A stretch of DNA of 12,097 nt. Source: Candidatus Krumholzibacteriia bacterium (GTDB lineage Bacteria; Krumholzibacteriota; Krumholzibacteriia; LZORAL124-64-63). Of the stretch, positions 6,642 through 12,097 are shown in pieces. The translations under genes and the position numbers were made by a program. The stretch lies in contig JAQULN010000044.1 in assembly GCA_028718575.1 (NCBI GenBank), positions 1 to 12,097 of the forward strand, given 5' to 3'. The notes below the pieces were generated by a model. It saw nothing but the letters and a program-made list of their open reading frames with translations, had not been told where the DNA came from and made no database searches. Position 1 is the first letter of the stretch; every line of letters begins with the position of its first letter.

Positions 6642-7919
6642 CTATTCGCGCCGCGGCGGCGTGTAATGACCGCACGGGTCGACGGTCTCCGCGTAGGCGC
6701 TGGTCCAACTGCGGGTGAAGAACTGATCCGCCGCTTCCGCGCAACCGTCGCCGCGCAGAAACAGGCTGATGTTGCGCGACCGGTGGAAGTCGCCGTGCGA
6801 ACCGTTGCCTGTGCCGAGCCAGAGCGCGCGGTCGTCGCAGGTCAGATACTTGGCGTGCACGGTCCGCGCGTAGGGGACGAATCCGCCGCTCCACTCCGGC
6901 AGATTCACGAAGCGGATCTCGATGCCCGGCAACACCGCGAGGCTCTGGATGTGCGGCAGCATGGAGGCGCGTTTGGCCCAGTTGCTCAAGAGGATCTGGA
7001 CGTCGCAGCCGCGCAGGGCGGCGCGGCGCAAGGCGGCGTCCAGATCGGGCCACCAGCCGCCGTCGCGGTCGCCAGGATTATAGCTCAATAGCTGCAGGCG
7101 CACGCGGATCTCGGCGCGGTCGATCTGGTCGACCAAGAGCGGCAAGTCCCAGGAGATGCTCTCCGGCAACGCCTGCGGCGGACTGGCGGCCAGGACCGCC
7201 TCGCAGACGCGGCCGTCCGGCAGCGTGAGCCTGCGCGCGGGCTCCCACCGGGGCGTCGCCGGCACCTGGCTACGCCGCGGCGGCGGCGGCTCGCCGCCGG
7301 CCAAGGCCCAGTCGAGATCGACGATTCGTCCAAGGTCGGCCGCGAGTTCGTCGTGCGCCACAACCGCGCCGAATTCATGGATGTGCTCGAGCGCGCGCCA
7401 GTCCCAGTTCTGGCTGCCCAGGAAGAACCGCTCGCGATCGATCAGCATGCCCTTGGCGTGCAGGATCCCGCCCCAGAGTCTCTCGGCGTCGAGCAGGCGC
7501 GCCGTGATGCCGGCGACCTCGCCGAGACGGTCGTGGGTCTGCGGGTAGGTCGCGTGGAACTTCCGGTCGCTCAGCAGCCTGACGGCGACTCCGGCGCGCG
7601 CGCGTTCCTGGACCTCGGCCAGCACCGGCTGCAGGCGGCAGACGCCGTCCGGGTTGGGCGAGAAGTAGAAGCTGAAGACGTCCAATGTCTGCGCGGCGCC
7701 TTCGATGAGGTCGAGCCAGACGCCGGCCGCGTCCGGCAGCTCGGGCAGATCGAGGTCGGTCTCGATCGGCACCGATTCGACGAACACGATGCTGCCGGGG
7801 GGAGACTGGCCCGCGCAGGCGGGGGGAACGAGCACGGCCGGAGCGGTCCAACCGGCGCACGCCGCCCAGACGGCGATCGTCGCCGCCGCGGCGGCCGGCG
7901 GGTCGCAATATCTGCGCAT
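6642..7919 (-). CDS. PLD3/PLD4-like phospholipase D-superfamily protein, probably exported
   Basis: 425 residues from the ATG at 7919, chosen for its GGAGGT; the frame opens 11 codons earlier. Both HKD motifs are intact: H154-K156-D161 followed by GSQN (168-171), and H355-K357-D362 followed by GTGN (369-372). Beyond HKD, the layout follows the PLD3/PLD4/poxvirus F13-type group: VFVESVPIETDLDLPE near the start, LDVFSFYF, GSQNWDWRALEHIHEFG after motif 1, WWPDLDAALRRAALRG, LLSNWAKRASM, and VPYARTVHAKY before motif 2. Mammalian PLD3 and PLD4 are 5' exonucleases of single-stranded nucleic acid; lipid activities are also reported. The bacterial substrate is unknown. Residues 10-36 are Ala/Val-rich and probably a signal sequence. 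Cys at 21 and 35 lack a canonical lipobox, so lipoprotein status is uncertain. First gene of an operon with the ISOC-like hydrolase. Confidence 0.88.
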   Translation of the reverse strand: MRRYCDPPAAAAATIAVWAACAGWTAPAVLVPPACAGQSPPGSIVFVESVPIETDLDLPELPDAAGVWLDLIEGAAQTLDVFSFYFSPNPDGVCRLQPVLAEVQERARAGVAVRLLSDRKFHATYPQTHDRLGEVAGITARLLDAERLWGGILHAKGMLIDRERFFLGSQNWDWRALEHIHEFGAVVAHDELAADLGRIVDLDWALAGGEPPPPRRSQVPATPRWEPARRLTLPDGRVCEAVLAASPPQALPESISWDLPLLVDQIDRAEIRVRLQLLSYNPGDRDGGWWPDLDAALRRAALRGCDVQILLSNWAKRASMLPHIQSLAVLPGIEIRFVNLPEWSGGFVPYARTVHAKYLTCDDRALWLGTGNGSHGDFHRSRNISLFLRGDGCAEAADQFFTRSWTSAYAETVDPCGHYTPPRRE

Positions 7920-7921
7920 GT

Positions 7922-7936
7922 GGTACCTCCAGGTTG
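7922..7936 (-). promoter_or_regulatory. Translation leader with strong RBS for the PLD gene
   Basis: Read on the minus strand the leader is CAACCTGGAGGTACC, then AC and the ATG. It is identical over 15 bases to the leader of the LVIVD gene at 5959-5973. GGAGGT at 7925-7930 fixes the ATG at 7919. A weak upstream TTGGGA-N17-TACCTT on the minus strand (about 7945-7973) is the best promoter candidate I found for this operon, and I would not rely on it. Confidence 0.7.
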
Positions 7937-7991
7937 CCTGAGAAGGTAGCATGATCGCGCGCCGGTCCCAACCGCGAACGGCGTCGGGTTA

Positions 7992-8020
7992 TTGAGTGGA
8001 TAATGTCGATTTCGTATCAT
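7992..8020 (+). promoter_or_regulatory. Probable sigma70-type promoter for the 1021-residue secreted protein
   Basis: TTGAGT (7992-7997), 17 bp, then TATCAT (8015-8020): 4/6 and 5/6 of consensus at ideal spacing, in a conspicuously AT-rich island. Predicted transcription start is about 8027, giving a 5' untranslated region of about 170 nt to the ATG at 8199. The spacer and -10 are covered by a 9-bp inverted repeat. Confidence 0.5.
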
Positions 8021-8026
8021 TATCCA
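7997..8026. promoter_or_regulatory. 9-bp inverted repeat overlapping the promoter, candidate operator
   Basis: TGGATAATG (7997-8005) and CATTATCCA (8018-8026) are perfect inverted copies with a 12-bp centre. Centre-to-centre spacing is 21 bp, two helical turns, which suits a dimeric regulator. The second arm covers part of the -10 element. It lies between divergent genes and could affect both. An RNA hairpin is the other reading. Confidence 0.45.
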
Positions 8027-8113
8027 TCGCCGTAGATGATCGCCGCGCGATTCGCCGGCGGCGCGTTCGTCAACCCCTGAAGCGCGTCTCTGCCCGGCGA
8101 ATTCTTGAATGCC

Positions 8114-8139
8114 GAGGAGGTCTTGCGTTCATGGCATGA
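8114..8139 (+). other. Strong RBS followed by a two-codon ORF (ATG GCA TGA) in the leader
   Basis: GAGGAGGT (8114-8121) is the best Shine-Dalgarno sequence in the leader and sits 9 nt before ATG GCA TGA (8131-8139). The stop overlaps an ATG at 8136 (ATGA) that is in frame with the large secreted protein. This could be a minimal leader ORF allowing reinitiation at 8136, or merely chance. Starting at 8136 would add 21 residues before the signal peptide. Confidence 0.3.
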
Positions 8140-8198
8140 GGATCGGCCCGGAAGGGCAAGGTCCGTCATTAATCCGAATCCTGGAATGGGGGCGCGTT

Positions 8199-11100
8199 AT
8201 GAGACTCAATTTGTACTCGGCGCCAGGGACCTTCGTCCTGGTTCTCCTGTTCGCCGTCGGCGCATTGGCCGCCGACGATCGCCAACTCGCCCGCGACGGT
8301 TCCGGCATGTGGCACGGCGCGCCAGCCTTGCGCGCCGCCAAGGTGGACACCGTCTACCTGCTGGGCGGACCCGGCCGCTGGGACGGCAAGTTCCAGGACG
8401 CCGCGGGCCAACCGGCCTGGCACGGCTGGACGTCCGCGGATCTCTCCGTCAGCGGCGCCGGAGATGATCACTGGTCCGTCACCGACGAGGTCGACCTTGT
8501 CATCGACGGCGCCTATTCTCTGTGGTGCGGCGTCGATTATCCCGATCTCGGGTCCGGGCCGCAGCCGGGCTTCGGTTACGGCAACAACTGGGATCAGCGC
8601 CTGCTGTTCGCGTACACGGTGCCCGACAACGCCGTGACGAGCGCCGTGGTCTGGACCATGAATTTGCGCTACGACACCGAGCCCGGTTACGACATCGTGT
8701 ACCTCGAATGGCAGCGCGCGGGCCAGTGGATCACGCTGGCCAGCTATTCCGGCAACGGCTACAGCGACGTCACGCGGAGCTTCCAGGTGCAGCCGGGACA
8801 GTACGGCGGGCCGGACGGCGATCAGGTTCAGCTGCGCGTGCGTTTCGCCTCTGACGGCGCCTGGTCCGACGAGGACGGTCTGTTTCCGACCGAACGCGGC
8901 GCTTGCCAGATCGACGACATCACCGTCACCGTGGGCGGCGTGCTGGTCAACGCGGAGGACTTCGAGTCCGGCGCCGTGGGCGACTGGCAGCCGTTGCCGA
9001 CTCAGGGCGCGGGGGACTTCGCCGCGCTGTGGTCCAACCTGTTCGACCTCGATCCCTGCCACGAGAACCGTTCGCCGCAGGTCGCCTTCGTCGACGACGG
9101 CCTCGTGGTACCCGGCACCGGCGGCACCATGTGCATCACCTGGTGCTACGGCCCGGGCGGCTACATTGTCAACAACACCGGCGGCCTCTTGGGCCTTCCG
9201 CACGGCATCAAGAACATCGTCAAGAGCCCCGTGCTGGAGTGGCCCGGCTCGGGCTACGAGGGCGCTCACCTGGCTTATGATGCGTATCGCCACACGCTTC
9301 TGGGAGATCCTTGGCCGGGGATCTTCGACTTCTGGTATGTGCGCTCGGTCAACACCGGCCGCGCCGAAGACATCGAATTCGCGCCCTGGCGCAGCAACAA
9401 CTTCGACTACTACGGCGGCCCCCTCTACTCGCGAGGTCAGCGTGAGTTGAGCACCTTGCTGGTTCCGGGCGTGACCCATCTGCAGGTCGCGCTGGGGCTG
9501 CAGCACACGGTCTGGCCTTTCACCCCGCCTGTCACCGACGGCACTCCCGCCCCCTACTTCGACAACGTGGCCGTGGTGGCCTACCCGTATGCAGGACCGG
9601 CGATCTCCGCGCGCGAGATCGACCTCGCGCAGGACAACTTCCCGGCCTCCGGCACCCTCGACGACGTCAACCTGGCCAACAACGCGGTCCGCTTCGACAT
9701 GGCGGCCAACATCGCGCCGGCGGCGCACTTGATCAACCGTCCTGGCGATAGCCTCATCGTCGACGTGGTGGCCTTGGGGACCGGCGGTGTCCTGGCCGAT
9801 CGACCGCAGATGCACGTCAAGATGAAGGCGAATCCGCTCTTTGACGGCGTGCGCGTGCTGCCCGCGGGCTTTACGCACACGCCGGGAGAATATCCGGACG
9901 TCTGGGGCCTCATCGAGGGCTGGGTCTACGGCGACTCGACGTTCACCGTCGGCGGTGCCGTCATCCCCAACCGCTGGCACTTCGACCTGCCTGACGACGA
10001 TTTCTTCTTCCCCGGCGACGTGATCCACTACTGCTTCAAGGCAACGGACAATTTCGGCCGTATCTCGACGCTGCCCGCCGATCTGCAGGGTTTCGGAGAA
10101 TTCGACAACCTGCTCAGGTATCCCAAGCCGTTCGTTACCAGGGCCTTGCCGACAATGTTCAGCGCCGTGCCGGGCGATCAACCGCGCATGCTGTTTTGGG
10201 AAGACGCCGGCGGCCAGCGATTGGACAAGTGGCATTTCGCCCTCAGCAACGGCGGCTATCGTCTCGGCGATCAATTCGATTTGTACTACACCAGCGGGGC
10301 GTCCAGCGGCGTGGGCAACGGCCTGGGCGGCCGCGCCACGCCGCCGCAAATCGCCCATTACGATGTGCTGATCTATAACAGCGGCACACTCACGCACGCT
10401 ACGCTGTCGGACGGTAGCCCCGGCGGTGATCCTGGCGACGACCTCGGACTGCTGGACGCCTGGTTCAGTTCAGGCGACAAGCGCGCGTACATGTTGGGCG
10501 ACAACCTGGTGTCCAGCCTGGTGAACGGCGGCGCCGCGGGACAGGCTTTTGTCGACGCCTATTTCAGCGTGTCGCTGGCCTCCGGCAACATTAGTCCCTT
10601 AATCAGCAATCAGGTGTCGCCGCTAGTGCGTGCGATCCCGGGCAACGGGATCATCACAAGGATGGAGACGTGGCGCCTGGTCGCGGGCTGCCCGATGATG
10701 GGTACGATCGACGCCGTGGTGGTCGACGGCGCGCAGCGCCTGGCGGAGTTCGGCAATCCGCTCGGCCAGTGGGGCGCCTATCCGTATGCGGCGGCCTCCT
10801 ATTACACCAACGCTGGAGTGGCCGCGAGGGTCGTGTTGATGCCGCACACCTTCGACTATATCCAACCAGCGCCCGGCTATACTCCGCCCGCGTGGGCGAC
10901 CGGCAAATCTGTGTACGGGGTCGTTTTGGAAGAGATCTTGTATGTGCTGGGGATGATCGCCGGCCCTCCCGCCGATGTCGCGCCGGACGCGGCGCTGGCC
11001 GTGAGCAACTTCCCCAACCCGTTCAATCCGGCGACCACGATCCGGCTGAACTTGCCGCGCGACGGCGATGTCTCGGTGAAGGTGTTCAACGTGCGCGGCG

Positions 11101-11264
11101 AGCTGGTCAAGACGCTGGTCCGCGGCGTATTGCCCGCCGGCACGCATGATATCCTCTGGGACGGCACCGCCGACGGCGGCCGCCAGGCGGCCTCTGGCGT
11201 CTATTTCTGGGAGACCAGATTCGGCGGCGACGTCAAGGTGGGCAAGATGCTGCTGGCCAAGTAG
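8199..11264 (+). CDS. Large secreted multidomain protein with C-terminal FlgD-like Ig (NPFNP) domain; function unknown
   Basis: 1021 residues from the ATG at 8199, chosen because it gives a classical signal peptide (MRLNLYSAPGTFVLVLLFA, cut near ALA-AD). In-frame ATGs at 8109 and 8136 are alternatives. Residues about 100-265 are beta-rich, with NWDQRLLFAYTVPD, ACQIDDITVTVGG and EDFESGAVGDWQP, like the MAM or jelly-roll modules next to secreted peptidases. Residues about 260-460 carry another such unit. Residues about 660-800 (MLFWEDAGG, HYDVLIYNSG, KRAYMLGDNL) alternate strands and helices like a class I glutamine-amidotransferase or Rossmann fold, but without a clear catalytic Cys-His pair. 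Residues about 935-1021 are the FlgD-like domain (NFPNPFNPATTI, FNVRGELVKTLV, AASGVYFWE). There is no HExxH zinc motif. It is probably surface-attached or secreted. Transcribed alone, ending at a hairpin. Extracellular location is likely; the activity is unknown. Confidence 0.85.
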   Translation: MRLNLYSAPGTFVLVLLFAVGALAADDRQLARDGSGMWHGAPALRAAKVDTVYLLGGPGRWDGKFQDAAGQPAWHGWTSADLSVSGAGDDHWSVTDEVDLVIDGAYSLWCGVDYPDLGSGPQPGFGYGNNWDQRLLFAYTVPDNAVTSAVVWTMNLRYDTEPGYDIVYLEWQRAGQWITLASYSGNGYSDVTRSFQVQPGQYGGPDGDQVQLRVRFASDGAWSDEDGLFPTERGACQIDDITVTVGGVLVNAEDFESGAVGDWQPLPTQGAGDFAALWSNLFDLDPCHENRSPQVAFVDDGLVVPGTGGTMCITWCYGPGGYIVNNTGGLLGLPHGIKNIVKSPVLEWPGSGYEGAHLAYDAYRHTLLGDPWPGIFDFWYVRSVNTGRAEDIEFAPWRSNNFDYYGGPLYSRGQRELSTLLVPGVTHLQVALGLQHTVWPFTPPVTDGTPAPYFDNVAVVAYPYAGPAISAREIDLAQDNFPASGTLDDVNLANNAVRFDMAANIAPAAHLINRPGDSLIVDVVALGTGGVLADRPQMHVKMKANPLFDGVRVLPAGFTHTPGEYPDVWGLIEGWVYGDSTFTVGGAVIPNRWHFDLPDDDFFFPGDVIHYCFKATDNFGRISTLPADLQGFGEFDNLLRYPKPFVTRALPTMFSAVPGDQPRMLFWEDAGGQRLDKWHFALSNGGYRLGDQFDLYYTSGASSGVGNGLGGRATPPQIAHYDVLIYNSGTLTHATLSDGSPGGDPGDDLGLLDAWFSSGDKRAYMLGDNLVSSLVNGGAAGQAFVDAYFSVSLASGNISPLISNQVSPLVRAIPGNGIITRMETWRLVAGCPMMGTIDAVVVDGAQRLAEFGNPLGQWGAYPYAAASYYTNAGVAARVVLMPHTFDYIQPAPGYTPPAWATGKSVYGVVLEEILYVLGMIAGPPADVAPDAALAVSNFPNPFNPATTIRLNLPRDGDVSVKVFNVRGELVKTLVRGVLPAGTHDILWDGTADGGRQAASGVYFWETRFGGDVKVGKMLLAK

Positions 11265-11303
11265 CGAACCGGCGACTGTCCCGCGACGAGCGCTGGTGAC
11301 ACG

Positions 11304-11328
11304 GCGGCGGTCCCGCAAGGACCGCCGC
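11304..11328 (+). terminator. Hairpin terminator after the large secreted protein gene
   Basis: Perfect 10-bp stem GCGGCGGTCC / GGACCGCCGC with a 5-nt loop (CGCAA), 39 bp past the TAG, followed by TCTTC. It is well placed as an intrinsic terminator, though the T-run is poor. Confidence 0.6.
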
Positions 11329-11343
11329 TCTTCATGACGGCGT

Positions 11344-11364
11344 CGCGGTCCGCGCTTGACCGCG
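11344..11364. promoter_or_regulatory. 7-bp inverted repeat over the -35 of the ACT-type gene, possible operator
   Basis: CGCGGTC (11344-11350) and GACCGCG (11358-11364) are perfect inverted copies with a 7-bp centre. The second arm overlaps the -35 TTGACC (11356-11361). The position fits a repressor site, but short GC-rich repeats are common here. Confidence 0.25.
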
Positions 11365-11385
11365 CCGCCGCCGGGCCGGTATAAC
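11356..11385 (+). promoter_or_regulatory. Sigma70-type promoter of the TM1266-like gene
   Basis: TTGACC (11356-11361), 18 bp, then TATAAC (11380-11385): 5/6 and 5/6 of consensus. Predicted start is near 11392, which leaves about 84 nt of leader. It lies just after the terminator of the previous gene. Confidence 0.6.
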
Positions 11386-11475
11386 TCGTGACTGATTGCC
11401 GGCGCCGAATCGGCGGCCAATGGGCGACGGCCGATGGATGCGGTCCACCATACTTTTCCAACGAGGCGGCCTACG

Positions 11476-11739
11476 ATGAGTCAACATGTGGTCGTGGGAA
11501 TTCACGTGACCGATCGTCTTGCCAAGGCCGGCGACGTGCAGAAGGTCTTGACCGATTTCGGTTGCAACATCAAGACCCGCATCGGCTTACACGAAGCCAA
11601 CGCACAGGGTTGCTCGCCAGCCGGGATCATCCTGCTGGAGATCTACGGAGGCGAGAAGGTCTTGGCCGAGTTGAAGCAGCGCCTTGCCGCCATCGCCGGT
11701 ATCGAAGTCCAAGCCATGGTCTTCAACCACGCGCGTTGA
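11476..11739 (+). CDS. TM1266-like small ACT/ferredoxin-fold protein (putative iron-only hydrogenase system regulator family)
   Basis: 87 residues. The pattern VVVGIHVTDRLAKAGDVQKVL, then a loop with TRIGLHEANAQGCSPAGIILLEIYG, then a helix (VLAELKQRLAAI) and a last strand (GIEVQAMVF) is the beta-alpha-beta-beta-alpha-beta arrangement of the family. The RxGxxE/G, GIIxLxxxG and LxxIxGxxVxxM positions match. Members are annotated as putative regulators of iron-only hydrogenase systems, but the role is not well proven. No hydrogenase or maturation gene is visible in this window. The start at 11476 is supported by GAGG at 11463-11466; an in-frame ATG at 11434 would add 14 residues without a clear RBS. 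It has its own promoter. An ACT-like metabolite sensor of another pathway is the alternative. Confidence 0.7.
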   Translation: MSQHVVVGIHVTDRLAKAGDVQKVLTDFGCNIKTRIGLHEANAQGCSPAGIILLEIYGGEKVLAELKQRLAAIAGIEVQAMVFNHAR

Positions 11740-11745
11740 CGGTAC

Positions 11746-11759
11746 AGCGCGGCCGCGCT
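11746..11759. promoter_or_regulatory. 14-bp perfect palindrome between the ACT-type gene and the ABC-F promoter
   Basis: AGCGCGGCCGCGCT is a perfect palindrome beginning 6 bp after the TGA of the ACT-type gene and ending on the first base of the -35 of the next gene. As RNA it would be a 5-bp stem with a GGCC loop followed by TTG, a poor terminator. As DNA it could be a protein site. Confidence 0.25.
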
Positions 11760-11788
11760 TGCCAGGCCGGCGCACTGGCGGCTATATT
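11759..11788 (+). promoter_or_regulatory. Sigma70-type promoter of the ABC-F gene
   Basis: TTGCCA (11759-11764), 18 bp, then TATATT (11783-11788): 5/6 and 5/6 of consensus. Predicted start is about 11795, giving a leader of about 40 nt before the TTG start at 11836. The same spacer length is seen in the preceding promoter. Confidence 0.55.
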
Positions 11789-11835
11789 GCCGCGTTTCGC
11801 TGCGTTTCTGACTTCGACAAGCCGGCGGTTTCCGT

Positions 11836-12097
11836 TTGATCACCCTTGCGAATATCTCCAAACGCTACGGCCGCCAGATTCTCTTCGTCGAGACCTCGTG
11901 CCAGCTCAACCCAGGCGAGAAGGTCGGCCTCGTGGGGCCGAACGGCGCCGGCAAGACCACCTTGTTCCGGTTGATCACCGGCGAGGAGGAGCCCGACGAA
12001 GGATCCGTGAGCGTGCCGCGGCGGACCACGATCGGCTACTTCCGGCAGGACATCGGCGAGCTGGCGGGCCGCTCGGTGCTCGACGAGACCATCGCCG
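11836..12097 (+). CDS. ABC-F family ATP-binding protein, 3'-truncated by the window edge
   Basis: The first 87 codons are present. They read ITLANISKRYGRQILF, then the Walker A motif GLVGPNGAGKTTLFRLI (about residues 35-51), then EEEPDEGSV, RRTTIGYFRQDIGEL and RSVLDETIA. IGYFRQD with the following VLDE is typical of the soluble ABC-F group (EttA, Uup, YkpA types), which act on the ribosome to ease stalled or early elongation. The reading frame begins at a TTG. No strong Shine-Dalgarno precedes it (only CGGCGG, 11823-11828), and no ATG is available in frame, so the start is tentative. The second ATPase domain and the ABC-F linker lie outside the window, so the subgroup cannot be decided. A transporter ATPase is less likely, given the QD and VLDE context. 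Confidence 0.85.
   Translation, partial: MITLANISKRYGRQILFVETSCQLNPGEKVGLVGPNGAGKTTLFRLITGEEEPDEGSVSVPRRTTIGYFRQDIGELAGRSVLDETIA

Noticed and set aside
6628..7053. Upstream in-frame extension of the isochorismatase-like gene
   Set aside because: It overlaps the PLD gene, translates into Arg-rich noise, and the ATG at 6627 has a good AGGAG and begins just before the family's first conserved strand.
8105..8467. Small plus-strand ORF from a TTG at 8105 using frame 2
   Set aside because: The first 40 residues look plausible, but the rest is Arg-rich shadow of the secreted protein's own codons, in a different frame from its signal peptide.
8169..10397. Long antisense reading frame (742 codons) opposite the large secreted protein
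   Set aside because: High GC content removes stop codons from the shadow frame. The product is His/Val/Arg/Gly-rich and unlike any protein, and the plus-strand gene is well supported.
8199..11264. Secreted metallopeptidase of the immune-inhibitor A type
   Set aside because: MAM-like modules resemble those next to such peptidases, but no HExxH zinc motif exists in the protein.

Overview
The window is about 12.1 kb of very GC-rich DNA. It is densely packed with ten protein genes, the first and last cut by the window edges. I saw no rRNA, tRNA, CRISPR array, transposase or integrase. The content points to a Gram-negative, double-membraned bacterium: an OmpA-type peptidoglycan-binding domain, a lipid A biosynthesis N-terminal-domain (LAB_N) protein, an ArnT-like membrane glycosyltransferase, and two large secreted proteins ending in a FlgD-like Ig domain with an NPFNP motif. 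That C-terminal domain, with GC-rich DNA and LVIVD-repeat proteins, fits FCB-group-related candidate phyla (Eisenbacteria-, Krumholzibacteriota- or Latescibacterota-like). This placement is inference; no marker gene in the window settles it.

Layout: (1) 2-580 (+), the C-terminal part of an OmpA-family protein. (2) 587-3429, a glycan or lipid modification module: an ArnT/PMT-like GT39 glycosyltransferase on the minus strand, divergent from an overlapping pair on the plus strand, a GT2 polyprenyl-phosphate-type glycosyltransferase and a three-helix LAB_N protein. (3) 3464-7919, three minus-strand genes transcribed in the order PLD3/PLD4-like phospholipase D-superfamily protein, ISOC1/ISOC2-like isochorismatase-fold hydrolase, LVIVD-repeat secreted protein. 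The first two are separated by 14 bp and look like an operon. The third is 98 bp further on and may have its own promoter. (4) 7920-8198, a divergent regulatory region with a plausible sigma70-type promoter and a 9-bp AT-rich inverted repeat. (5) 8199-11264, a 1021-residue secreted protein of unknown function. (6) 11265-11475, a hairpin terminator followed by a good promoter. (7) 11476-11739, a TM1266-like small ACT-type regulator. (8) 11836 to the end, the start of an ABC-F ATPase with its own promoter.

Likely cooperation: the GT2 would charge a polyprenyl phosphate with a sugar. The LAB_N protein could be its membrane partner or move the lipid-linked sugar across the membrane. The GT39 would then transfer the sugar to an outer-envelope acceptor. 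The two NPFNP-ended proteins probably share an export or surface-attachment route. I do not see a clearly new multi-gene defence or mobile system. The points most worth a second look are the bacterial PLD3/PLD4 homologue paired with an ISOC-like hydrolase, the GT2/LAB_N/GT39 module, and the regulatory structure of the 7.9-8.2 kb divergent region.
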